The notes below the pieces were generated by a model, which was not told the DNA's origin, searched no databases, and was given only the letters and a program-made list of their open reading frames with translations. A stretch of DNA of 64,000 bases from Rhizobium sp. P32RR-XVIII (lineage in GTDB: Bacteria > Pseudomonadota > Alphaproteobacteria > Rhizobiales > Rhizobiaceae), in assembly GCF_012641395.1 (NCBI RefSeq), contig NZ_JABAIH010000003.1, forward strand, positions 434,001-498,000. The letters run 5' to 3'. Both the position numbers and the translations under genes were made by a program. Shown here piece after piece: positions 33,537 to 41,979 of this stretch (the stretch's first letter is position 1; each line of letters opens with the position of its first letter).

Positions 33537-33935
33537 ATGAAAATCAAAATGATTGCCTTCGCCGCAGCCTCGCTTGGCCTGCTTGCAGGCACAGCCTACG
33601 CACAATCGTCCACAGTCAACGGGGCTGCCGGCGGCGCGGTCACCGGCGCCATCGTTGGCGGGCCGGTCGGAGCTGCTGTTGGCGGCGTTACGGGCGCCAT
33701 CGTCGGAACCATGATCGATCCCCCTCCACAACAGGTTGTGACCTATGTCCAGCAGCAGCCGATCCCGAGCGAGTCTGTCGTCGTCAGGGAGAAGGTCATT
33801 GTCGGCCAGCCGCTGCCTGAGACTGTGGTGGTCACGCCCGTCCCGGAGAACCCGAAATACGCCTACGCTGTCGTCAACCACGAGCGTGTCATCGTCGAGC
33901 CTTCCTCCCGGAAGGTCATCCGCGTGATCAACTGA
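33537..33935 (+). CDS. DUF1236 periplasmic protein
   Basis: The 132-residue secreted protein has a signal peptide (MKIKMIAFAAASLGLLAGTA, cleavage after YAQ), then a glycine-rich segment with two G-A-I-V-G repeats that may insert in a membrane. The C-terminal DUF1236 region has NPKYAYAVVNHERVIVEPS and RKVIRVI. The family is widespread in Rhizobiales without known function. GACAAGGAG precedes the ATG. A strong bidirectional terminator follows. Confidence 0.85.
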   Translation: MKIKMIAFAAASLGLLAGTAYAQSSTVNGAAGGAVTGAIVGGPVGAAVGGVTGAIVGTMIDPPPQQVVTYVQQQPIPSESVVVREKVIVGQPLPETVVVTPVPENPKYAYAVVNHERVIVEPSSRKVIRVIN

Positions 33936-33941
33936 CCCCCG

Positions 33942-33977
33942 AAAGAATGGAGAGCGGCAAACCGCTCTCCATTCTTT
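33942..33977 (+). terminator. Terminator after the DUF1236 gene
   Basis: A perfect 16-bp inverted repeat (33942-33957 with 33962-33977, 4-base loop) starts 6 bases after the stop. The distal arm ends in ATTCTTT, giving a U-rich end on the plus strand, and the symmetric AAAGAAT gives the same on the minus strand. Confidence 0.8.
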
Positions 33978-34106
33978 GGAAAGTGCCCCGCTCAACGAAG
34001 ACTGTCTCAACGCCTGGCTGCTCGTCGAACTGAGCGTCTTGATATAAGCCGCAGTTGGCGTCACGTTGGGGCGTTGAGTTGCAAGGGGCGGGGGAACGAA
34101 GAAGCG

Positions 34107-35132
34107 ATGCAGCAGAAGCAGCGTCTGCCGGCCAGGAAAAGCAAGGTGACCGTCAAGGACGTAGCCTTACGCGCAGGGGTCGGCGAATCGACGGTTTCGC
34201 GCATCATGCGCAACAAGGGGCCGGTGGCCGAGGAAACGCGTGAGCGGGTGATGGAGGCCGTGCGTGCGATCGGCTACGTGCCCAACCGGATCGCCGGGTC
34301 GCTTGCCTCGCTCGATTCCCATCTGGTTGGGGTGGTCGTGCCGTCACTTTCGAACATCGTCTTCCCGGAGGTGCTGCAGGGCGTCCACGCCGCGCTTCGC
34401 GGCAGCGACTACCAGCCTGTCATCAGCATCACCGATTATGACATCGACTTGGAGGAAACGATCGTCCGAGGCTTGCTGTCATGGAAGCCCGCGGCAATCC
34501 TGATCGCCGGCTTCGATCACACGCCGGCAACGCACCGCATGCTTTTCGAAAGCAATGTGCGTGTGGTCGAGATGATGGATATCGACGCCACGCCAATTGA
34601 TGTCGCGGTCGGCATGTCTCATAGACGCGCGGGCTACGCGATCGGAAAGCATCTGGTGGAGCGCGGATATCGCCGGTTCGGCTATGTCGGTCATGATTGG
34701 CAAGCGGACCGGCGCGCGCGCCTTCGCTATGAGGGGATCTGCGAGGCTCTCGGCGACGCCGGGCTCAGAATTGCTGCTCATGCAATGGCTGATGGTCCAA
34801 GTTCCGTCAGTGTCGGACGAGAGATGACGGCGCGCCTTTGCGCGCAGAGCACGAAAGTCGATGTCATCATCTATTCGAACGATGACATGGCGGTTGGCGG
34901 CGTGTTCCAGTGCCTTGGGAGCGGTCTCCGCATTCCCGAAGATGTCGCGCTCTTCGGCTTCAATGGCCTGGATATAGGCCGAGAGCTGCCTCAGCCTCTC
35001 TCGACGGTTCGATCCAATCGGTTCCTGATTGGCCGCACATCCGTGGAGAAGGCATTCGAGACCCTCGAGCGTCCGGCAACGAAGTGCATCGTCGACACCG
35101 GCTTTGAGATTTTTCCAGGAGCCACAGCATAA
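34107..35132 (+). CDS. LacI family transcriptional regulator (GntR-like)
   Basis: The 341-residue protein has an N-terminal LacI helix-turn-helix (VTVKDVALRAGVGESTVSRI, then MRNKGPVAEETRERV) and a periplasmic-binding-protein-like ligand domain (LVGVVVPSLSN, VDVIIYSNDDMAVGG, FNGLDIG). The sequence is close to gluconate-type LacI regulators. I used the ATG at 34107; a TTG 33 bases earlier is in frame. It faces the seven-gene sugar operon convergently and could regulate it or a distant sugar-acid locus. Confidence 0.88.
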   Translation: MQQKQRLPARKSKVTVKDVALRAGVGESTVSRIMRNKGPVAEETRERVMEAVRAIGYVPNRIAGSLASLDSHLVGVVVPSLSNIVFPEVLQGVHAALRGSDYQPVISITDYDIDLEETIVRGLLSWKPAAILIAGFDHTPATHRMLFESNVRVVEMMDIDATPIDVAVGMSHRRAGYAIGKHLVERGYRRFGYVGHDWQADRRARLRYEGICEALGDAGLRIAAHAMADGPSSVSVGREMTARLCAQSTKVDVIIYSNDDMAVGGVFQCLGSGLRIPEDVALFGFNGLDIGRELPQPLSTVRSNRFLIGRTSVEKAFETLERPATKCIVDTGFEIFPGATA

Positions 35133-35263
35133 GTCAGGGGTGATGAGGGAGGCCGGATTTACCGCTTTTTGAGTTGGCTGTCATGACGGCGTCAAGGTCC
35201 GGTACTAAACGGGCGGGCATACTGCCTCCTAAGATACTGCGTACCGTGTTTCATCACCTAACG

Positions 35264-35288
35264 GCCCCGCCATCGTGCGGGGCTTTTT
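35264..35288 (+). terminator. Intrinsic terminator downstream of the LacI gene
   Basis: A perfect 7-bp stem GCCCCGC/GCGGGGC (35264-35270 with 35277-35283) is followed by five T. It lies 131 bases past the lacI stop, so either the mRNA has a long 3' end or a small RNA is encoded between. Confidence 0.75.
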
Positions 35289-35334
35289 GGCGAGAGAGAT
35301 AGCCGCTGGTCACACTGCCTGTTCGAGCACCTTG

Positions 35335-36609
35335 TTACGGTGCCGCCTTGCTTAGTTCCATGTAAGCAGCAGCGGTCCAGGAGAAATCGAGCCCACCACA
35401 ACCCTCGCCGGTGATCGGATCGAAATATTCGGCAAACCCGATCTTCTCGATAGCGCCTATGGTGGAGCGGCGCAGTTCGGCAGCCATCTCGGTGAGGCCG
35501 TTGCGGTTCAACCCGTCGATCAGCAGCCAGTTGATGATGGCCCAGGAGGGACCCCGCCAGTAGCGCTTAGCCTCGAAACCTGAATAGGTCTTCGGCGTTG
35601 AAGGGAAGGCCACTTGCATGCCATCCGACCAGAGCGTCATTTCGGCGCTGGCTGCCGTTAGGATGTCTCGATCGAGGTCGAGTGCGAGCAGCGGAACGAA
35701 GCCGGCTTGGGTTGGGGCTTCGATGTCTTCGCCAGAAACGAGATCACGGGAGACGAAACGCCTCAGCTTCGGCCGCCATTGCGACAGGAGTGCAGCACGG
35801 GAGCGGCTGTTCATCGCCTGCAACTCCTCTGCCTCAGCGGTGCGGCCGAGTGCGCGCGCCAGTACCACGAGCTCCTCGCCGGATTTCAGGAGTATGGCGG
35901 TCGTCTGGACTTCGGCGATCTTGAAGGGTGCGACTTCCCATTGCCGGGCCGGGTCCCAGCCACAGGCCGCATAGGTGTCGACCAAATGGATGAAGCGTTT
36001 GTAGTCTTCGTCGCGCGGCCGCATGGAGGCGTCCACATGGCCGGTGTCCTTGCGCACGATCACGGTCTCGGTCGTGGTCGGCACCCGCTGCATGGCAAGG
36101 TCCCAGGCAGGCGAATTGTCGCTGCCGCTTTCCCAAGGGTGCAGCAAGGCCACGAGGCCGGTGCCCTCCGGGTCTCGGGCCGCATACCACCAGCGATGCC
36201 AGGCAAGGGCGGCCTCAAACAGCGGCATCGAGCGCTGCACGGCGTTCTCAAGGCCACTGGCAACCGCCGCATCGTGGACGCGTTTCAAGGCCATGCCAAA
36301 GACCGGCGGCTGGGTGATCCCGGAGGTCGGCACACTGTGGGACGTGCGCCAGACGGCCGGGCCGGGGAAATAGGTATCGCTCGGTGCATGGAAAACAATG
36401 TGCGGTATCATGCCGTCCGCCCACTGTCCTTCCACCAGACGCTCAAGCTCGCGATAGGCGCGGAGCACGTCGTAGCCAGCGAAACCCATGGCGACGAATG
36501 CAGAATCCCAGTTCCATTGGAAAGGATAGAGGCGGTCGGTTGGCACCGTGTATCCGCCACGATCGTTGGTCTTCAGGATGGCGCGAGCCTTTGCGATGAA
36601 GTCGTTCAT
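35335..36609 (-). CDS. MGH1/GH63-type glycoside hydrolase (glucosyl/mannosylglycerate hydrolase-like)
   Basis: The 424-residue (alpha/alpha)6-barrel hydrolase has PFQWNWDSAFVAMGFAGYD near residue 29, WESGSDNSPAWD at about 160, and the C-terminal YWRGPSWAIINWLL and EYFDPITGEGCGG. These match the MGH1-like/GH63 family, whose characterised members hydrolyse mannosylglycerate or glucosylglycerate by inversion. No signal peptide is present, so it acts on imported substrate. It is the last gene of the ROK-ABC operon. AAGGAATTG precedes the ATG. Trehalase-like activity is the main alternative. Confidence 0.82.
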   Translation of the reverse strand: MNDFIAKARAILKTNDRGGYTVPTDRLYPFQWNWDSAFVAMGFAGYDVLRAYRELERLVEGQWADGMIPHIVFHAPSDTYFPGPAVWRTSHSVPTSGITQPPVFGMALKRVHDAAVASGLENAVQRSMPLFEAALAWHRWWYAARDPEGTGLVALLHPWESGSDNSPAWDLAMQRVPTTTETVIVRKDTGHVDASMRPRDEDYKRFIHLVDTYAACGWDPARQWEVAPFKIAEVQTTAILLKSGEELVVLARALGRTAEAEELQAMNSRSRAALLSQWRPKLRRFVSRDLVSGEDIEAPTQAGFVPLLALDLDRDILTAASAEMTLWSDGMQVAFPSTPKTYSGFEAKRYWRGPSWAIINWLLIDGLNRNGLTEMAAELRRSTIGAIEKIGFAEYFDPITGEGCGGLDFSWTAAAYMELSKAAP

Positions 36610-36754
36610 TTCAATTCCTTGGCGAAACTAACTAAATTGGCGGCATGCCCCGCGTCCTATGCGAGGCGCGCCCTGGCATTCCAAACCCGGCTGCACCGCG
36701 AGCACACCGAGGTCGGCCGAAATGAGCGGCGGTCTACTTCCGAAAGCGGCCTGC

Positions 36755-37816
36755 TTATTGCTGCGGAAAACGCGGATAGGGCACTCTGTTACCGTTGTGA
36801 TCAAACAGATGAAGGTTTGAGGTGTTGAATTCCAGCCCGACCTGTTCGCCGGCCTTGATGCGAGCACCCCCCGTGACACGAACGTTGACCGGCGCATTCA
36901 GGCCGTCGATATCGACATAGATGAAGCTGTCGCTCCCCAGATGTTCGGCGACGCCGACGGTCCCCGCCAAGGCTGCGGAACCGGGATCGGCGAGGTGGAT
37001 GTGTTCGGGGCGAATTCCGAGAAAGCTTACATTGCTCGCGCCCTGCGGAACGAGGCGGGCAGCCCGCTCGCTCGTGAAAGGGGCGCAGTCGATGATATTC
37101 ATCTTCGGGGAGCCGATGAACGTCGCCACGAAAAGATTGCATGGCTTATCGTAAAGCTCGAGCGGCTCGCCTTGCTGCTGAATGGCACCTCCGTTGAACA
37201 CGACGATCTTGTCGGCCAGCGTCATCGCTTCCACCTGATCGTGGGTGACATAGATCATCGTCTTGCCCAGCCGCTTATGAAGCCTCGCGAGTTCCATCCG
37301 CATCTGCACGCGCAGCGCCGCATCGAGGTTCGACAAGGGTTCGTCGAACAGGAAGGCGACCGGCTCGCGCACGATGGCCCGCCCGATTGCTACTCGCTGG
37401 CGCTGGCCGCCAGAGAGTTCCTTGGGCTTGCGCTCCAGCAATTTCTCCAACTGCAAGATTTCCGCCGACGTCGCGACGGCCTTGTCCTGAGTTTGCCGGT
37501 CGGCACCTGCAATGCTCAGGCTGAAACTCATGTTCTCGCGTACGGTCAGGTGCGGATACAACGCGTAAGACTGAAAGACCATGGCCAGGCCGCGCTTGTC
37601 GGGCCCAGTCCGCGTCACGTTCTTGGCGCCGATGACAATCTCGCCGGAGGTCGTTTCCTCGAGGCCTGCAATCAGCCGCAGCATGGTCGACTTGCCGCAT
37701 CCGGACGGACCGACAAACACCACGAATGATCCATCGTCGATGTCGAGGTCGACACCCTTGATGATTTCGACGGAGCCGAAGGACTTGCGAATTTCCCTGA
37801 GACTGATTGCACCCAT
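36755..37816 (-). CDS. Sugar ABC transporter ATP-binding protein (UgpC/MsmX type)
   Basis: The 353-residue ATPase has Walker A GPSGCGKST, Q-loop VFQSYALYPHLTV, signature LSGGQRQRVAIGRA, Walker B VAFLFDEPLSNLD and the H-loop. The C-terminal TOBE regulatory domain (about 240-350) contains LGIRPEHIHL. It powers import through the two permeases encoded upstream. AGAGG precedes the ATG. It follows the amidohydrolase gene by 50 bases in the same operon. Confidence 0.93.
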   Translation of the reverse strand: MGAISLREIRKSFGSVEIIKGVDLDIDDGSFVVFVGPSGCGKSTMLRLIAGLEETTSGEIVIGAKNVTRTGPDKRGLAMVFQSYALYPHLTVRENMSFSLSIAGADRQTQDKAVATSAEILQLEKLLERKPKELSGGQRQRVAIGRAIVREPVAFLFDEPLSNLDAALRVQMRMELARLHKRLGKTMIYVTHDQVEAMTLADKIVVFNGGAIQQQGEPLELYDKPCNLFVATFIGSPKMNIIDCAPFTSERAARLVPQGASNVSFLGIRPEHIHLADPGSAALAGTVGVAEHLGSDSFIYVDIDGLNAPVNVRVTGGARIKAGEQVGLEFNTSNLHLFDHNGNRVPYPRFPQQ

Positions 37817-37866
37817 GGTTTACCTCTTTCTAGATCGTTTTGCGGCTGTCCCCGAGGCTCACCTGC

Positions 37867-38721
37867 TCACGGGTTCGCCCGCCGGGGCGCGTTGGCCGAC
37901 TGTGCATCGATTGGTCGAAGCGACTGGTAGAGTTCGGGCCTGAGCGCCCGGAAGCTCGGCTCCTGCAGGCGCGCGGGAAGGATCTGGTCAAAATCCAGGC
38001 GGGCGATCACAGTCTCTTCGGTGCCATGTCCAGCCTTGCCAAGGAGTTCGCCCGTGGGCGCGCAGATCTGGGAACCACCGCAATAGTGAACGTCTGCCTC
38101 GATCCCTGCGCGATTCACCGCTGCCGTGAAGATCTGACTGTCCTGGGCCCTGGCCGGGGTGCGCAGATTCTGAAGATAGTCGTAACCAACCGGAACAGCT
38201 GAAGGATTGATCACCAGTTCGGCGCCGCGCATTGCCAGTTCGCTGAACAATTGCGGGATCGCTGCCTCGAAGCAGATTGCAATCCCGACCCGCGCACCGG
38301 CGATTTCAAACACCGGCAACTCGGCCCCGGCCCGAAACCACAGATGCTCACGCGGATAAAGATGCGATTTCCGGTAGACGCCGATCAGTTCGCCACTGGC
38401 GTCAATGACGGCGACCGACGAGTAATAGACACCGGCGACCTGTCCGTCTGCCTCCAGAACTCCGCAGGCAAGGGCGATCGAATGTTTACGCGCCATGTCG
38501 CGCAAGGCTCTGACGCTTCCGCCGCTGATGGGCTCCGCGGAGGCCAGCCAACCGGCAGTATCCGGCGCGTAACCAACATCCGCGCATTCCGGCATCACCG
38601 CAAAGTCGGCCTTGCCTGCGATGGCGGCGAGGCGGCGCTCCATGTGCTCCAGATTGGCGGCACGGTCGAGTGGCCGGGAATTCATCTGGAGGAGCGCAAG
38701 GTTCATTTTCGTTCGATTCAT
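37867..38721 (-). CDS. Carbon-nitrogen hydrolase (nitrilase superfamily)
   Basis: The 284-residue protein has the nitrilase-superfamily catalytic triad: Glu in VMPECADVGY (about residue 45), Lys in GVYRKSHLYP, and Cys in GIAICFEAAIP (about 150). Such enzymes hydrolyse amides, N-carbamoyl compounds or nitriles. Its ATG overlaps the permease stop (TGATG), so it is a true member of the sugar ABC operon. This suggests that the imported compound contains an amide, as in mannosylglyceramide-like or glucosylglyceramide-like solutes (inference). Confidence 0.88.
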   Translation of the reverse strand: MNRTKMNLALLQMNSRPLDRAANLEHMERRLAAIAGKADFAVMPECADVGYAPDTAGWLASAEPISGGSVRALRDMARKHSIALACGVLEADGQVAGVYYSSVAVIDASGELIGVYRKSHLYPREHLWFRAGAELPVFEIAGARVGIAICFEAAIPQLFSELAMRGAELVINPSAVPVGYDYLQNLRTPARAQDSQIFTAAVNRAGIEADVHYCGGSQICAPTGELLGKAGHGTEETVIARLDFDQILPARLQEPSFRALRPELYQSLRPIDAQSANAPRRANP

Positions 38722-39518
38722 CAGGATTTAACCCCACCAAGTGTCAGGCCAGAAATGAACTGGCGTTGGAAAATGCAATAGAGCACGACGACCGGCACCA
38801 TGCCGATGATCACGCCGGCAGTCAGAGGCCCCCAATCGGAGCCGGTCGAGCCGAGGAAGTTGTACATCGCGCCTTGCCAGGTCTGCATCGTCGCGGAAGA
38901 CGTGAATGTGGCCGCAAACACGAACTCGTTCCACGAAAAGCGCACGGCGAAGATGACAGCCACCGCAATACCCGGCCAGATCAACGGCAGCACGATAAGC
39001 CGGAACGTCTTCCAGCGGCCCGCGCCATCCATCATGGCCGCCTCTTCCAGTTCGCTCGGAATGGTGTCGAAGAAGTTCTTGAGGATCCAGACGTTGAGAG
39101 GCAGGATCAGCGCCTGATAGGTCAGGACCAGACCCTGATAGCTGTTCAGCCAGCCGATTTTCTGCAGCATGAGATAGAGGGGGATGGTGTTGACGGTGAC
39201 CGGGATCATGAAGACACCGAGAATGGCCCCCATCAGCAACCCCTTCCCGCGAAACTCGAACCGGGAAAGCGCATAGCCGGCAGTCGCCGAGATGAAAACG
39301 GAAAGGACGGTCGCACCTGCCGCGACGATGAGCGAATTCATCAGCGCACGAGCAAATTGCGGGTTCGACAGCAGTCTCACATAGTGAGCAGCAGTTGGGT
39401 GCGTGGGGATCTGCGGAAAGCCGGCAGGATTGATACTGGCCAGCACGACCATGACGAACGGGACAATTACAACCAGGCTGACAAGCGTCAGCAACCCATA
39501 ACCGACGAGCTTACGCAT
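38721..39518 (-). CDS. Sugar ABC transporter permease (MalG type)
   Basis: The 265-residue protein has six membrane helices and the ATPase-contact EAA loop EEAAMMDGAGRWKTFRLIVL at about residues 170-190. AAAGGAGCG precedes the ATG at 39518; this start overlaps the end of the preceding permease gene by 8 bases. It is the second half of the inner-membrane channel. Confidence 0.92.
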   Translation of the reverse strand: MRKLVGYGLLTLVSLVVIVPFVMVVLASINPAGFPQIPTHPTAAHYVRLLSNPQFARALMNSLIVAAGATVLSVFISATAGYALSRFEFRGKGLLMGAILGVFMIPVTVNTIPLYLMLQKIGWLNSYQGLVLTYQALILPLNVWILKNFFDTIPSELEEAAMMDGAGRWKTFRLIVLPLIWPGIAVAVIFAVRFSWNEFVFAATFTSSATMQTWQGAMYNFLGSTGSDWGPLTAGVIIGMVPVVVLYCIFQRQFISGLTLGGVKS

Positions 39519-40404
39519 GAGCGCTCCTTTGCGTGCGCAAATAGATGACCGCACCGATGATGTTCAGCAGGAAAAGCATTATTCCGACGCTTGAACCGAC
39601 CGAGAAATTGCCGAACTCAAAGGCCTGCCGATACATGTAGAGAGACATGGTGGTGGTCGAATTGGCCGGCCCACCCTGGGTCATCGCCAGTGGCAAGGCG
39701 AACACGTTGACCGTCCACATGGTGATCAGGATGAGGTTCAGGGCGACGAAGGGCTTGAGCAGGGGCAAAGTAACCCGCACCAGAACCTGACGTGGGGTGG
39801 CGCCGTCCATCCGGGCAGCCTCGATGGTCTCCGGGTTGATCGTCGTCAGCGCCGCGCCCATCATCAGCACGGTAAATGGCGTGCCGAACCAGATGTTGGT
39901 GAGGCTGACGGACCAGATCGCCCAGGCTGAGTTCGAGAGCCATTGTATAGGCCCGATGCCAAAAATGCCGAGGAAGTTATTCAACGGTCCGTGCTGCTGA
40001 TACATGAACAGCCAGATGTAGGCCACGACCAGTTCCGAGAGCACCCAAGGCAGCACGATGATGGCTCTGAACAGCTGCGCCGATGATGTGAGGCGCTGGA
40101 GTAGGAGGGCCAGCCCAAACCCGGCGGCAAACTGCCCCAGTACGCTCGACAAGGTGAAGATCAGCGTTGTTACAGCAGACTTGTGGAAGATCTTCGGAAA
40201 GACGTTGTCATTCAGCAGAGTCGCATAGTTTTGCGCTCCGACGAAACTCCAAGCCTTATGGAAAGTCGCAAAGCTGACGTTATGGATGGAGATCCAGATG
40301 TTCCAAATGATCGGAACGATGAACAGGATGGTCATCGAAAGAATGACCGGAGCAAGCAAAAGTGCGACGAAACGAGAATTGCTTGTCGAGCTGGGTCTCG
40401 GCAT
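39511..40404 (-). CDS. Sugar ABC transporter permease (MalF type)
   Basis: The 297-residue inner-membrane permease has six predicted helices after a short polar N-terminus. The EAA loop is IEAARMDGATPRQVLVRVTL. The strong GGAGG precedes the ATG. It pairs with the MalG-type protein encoded next. Confidence 0.92.
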   Translation of the reverse strand: MPRPSSTSNSRFVALLLAPVILSMTILFIVPIIWNIWISIHNVSFATFHKAWSFVGAQNYATLLNDNVFPKIFHKSAVTTLIFTLSSVLGQFAAGFGLALLLQRLTSSAQLFRAIIVLPWVLSELVVAYIWLFMYQQHGPLNNFLGIFGIGPIQWLSNSAWAIWSVSLTNIWFGTPFTVLMMGAALTTINPETIEAARMDGATPRQVLVRVTLPLLKPFVALNLILITMWTVNVFALPLAMTQGGPANSTTTMSLYMYRQAFEFGNFSVGSSVGIMLFLLNIIGAVIYLRTQRSAHA

Positions 40405-40460
40405 GATTGGCGCCTCCGAGAGCCGGGCGCCCGTGGGCAGCCCGGCTCTTTAGTTTCAGG

Positions 40461-41927
40461 TCAGTTGCTGGAGATGACCGTGCAAATGGCGCCGGAGCCA
40501 TTGCTATCGGCTGCCTTTTGCATTGGAGTCACGGCATTGATCAGGCGGCCGCCTTTCTCGCAGGCGCCGTTATTGTCGTCGGCCACTTTAACCGAGGTGC
40601 CTTCCGGCCAACCGAGCGCCTCCAGCACCTGGTGCTGCGCATTCGCGGCAGCCTCGGCTGGATCAGCCCCGTTGAACATGACGTTCTGCACCGTTTCGCT
40701 GATCGTGGTGCCGACGCCGGACCAGCTCGGGAAGTTCGGGCGGCCATAGGCGCTGGGGGCGAGCTTCTTGAGTTCATCCCAGCGCTTGTCGCCACCCTTG
40801 TCCCAGTAGGCGCCGAAGTCTTTATCGAGATCCGTGGCAAAGGACTGGCGAACGGGCAGATAACCGAACTTCACTTCGGCGTCGCCCATGACCTTCACGT
40901 CCAGCATGGCTTTGAGGAACTGCCAGGCGACATCGGGATGCTCCGACGTCGCGGGGATTGCGAGTGTCCAGCCGCCGGCCATGGTGGCGGTCGGCTCGCC
41001 CTTCTTTTCGGTCGGAAACGCCGCAATCACCCCGACATTGCTCATGTCTGCGCCGGTATTGGCCAACGAGCCATAGACCCACGTCCCTTCAAGAGACGTC
41101 GCAAAGCTTCGCGACGCGAACTGCGGCCCAAACTGATGTTCGGTGAAAGGCGTGATGCCGGCGTCGACCTGCGCCTTGGTGAATTTCAGCGCGTCGATCC
41201 ACGCCTGGCTGTCGAGGGAAGGAACCCAAGCCTCGCTGGCCCCAGCGTCCTTCGCGGCGTCCTCATCGACCAGTTGCCCGATATCTCCGTTGTGCATCCA
41301 CACATAGGGCAGGGTCCAATCGGCAACCCAAGGCTTGCCGATCAGCAGGCAGCCTTGGATGCCTTTCTTGGAAAGGGCAGCATCGAGCTTCTTGCAGCTC
41401 TCCAGATACCCGTCCCATGTCGTCATGGACTGCGGGTCGACACCGGCCTCCTTGAGAAGGTCCTTCCAGTACCAGAGCACGCGAGCGTCGGTCCAAGCCC
41501 AGATCGCGTGCCATTTGCCCTCATAGAGCGTTCCATCACGATAGGCCGGAAGCCAGTCCTTCAGCCCGTCAAGGTCGCGGTCGATATAGGGGGTGAGATC
41601 CTTGGTGAAGCCGGCTGCGGCAAACTCGCCGACTTCAGGCTGGTCGAGCGAAACGATGTCAAGCGGCGTCCCGCCCGCTGCGGCGGCACGAAGCCGTGTA
41701 AGCCTGTCGCCAAAGGGCAGGATTTGAGCGTTTACCTTCAAATCGACCTGGGGATTGGCCTTCTTAAATGCGGCCTCGGCCAACGGCAGAATGTGTTCCC
41801 AGCGATCGGCCGGAGAAACCAGCACGAGGTTGAGCGATACTTGCTCTGCCGCAGCCGGCGTACCGATCGCAATTCCTGCAGCCACCAGAGCAACTGCCGT
41901 AAGTCCAAGTGAATTCTTTGTCATCAT
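40461..41927 (-). CDS. Extracellular sugar-binding protein of the ABC transporter
   Basis: The 488-residue solute-binding protein of family 1 has a signal peptide (MMTKNSLGLTAVALVAAGIA, cleavage after PAAAE) and a typical cluster B sugar-binding fold (DIVSLDQPEVGEFAAAG; EGTWVYGSLANTG; AGGWTLAIPATSEHPD). It delivers substrate to the two permeases in the periplasm. AAAGGGAACG precedes the ATG. The repressor gene ends 52 bases upstream. The substrate is unknown; operon context suggests a glycosylglycerate or its amide. Confidence 0.92.
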   Translation of the reverse strand: MMTKNSLGLTAVALVAAGIAIGTPAAAEQVSLNLVLVSPADRWEHILPLAEAAFKKANPQVDLKVNAQILPFGDRLTRLRAAAAGGTPLDIVSLDQPEVGEFAAAGFTKDLTPYIDRDLDGLKDWLPAYRDGTLYEGKWHAIWAWTDARVLWYWKDLLKEAGVDPQSMTTWDGYLESCKKLDAALSKKGIQGCLLIGKPWVADWTLPYVWMHNGDIGQLVDEDAAKDAGASEAWVPSLDSQAWIDALKFTKAQVDAGITPFTEHQFGPQFASRSFATSLEGTWVYGSLANTGADMSNVGVIAAFPTEKKGEPTATMAGGWTLAIPATSEHPDVAWQFLKAMLDVKVMGDAEVKFGYLPVRQSFATDLDKDFGAYWDKGGDKRWDELKKLAPSAYGRPNFPSWSGVGTTISETVQNVMFNGADPAEAAANAQHQVLEALGWPEGTSVKVADDNNGACEKGGRLINAVTPMQKAADSNGSGAICTVISSN

Positions 41928-41979
41928 GACGTTCCCTTTCTTTGTCAGCCAATCGAACGACTGGTTTTTTTGGACCTTT

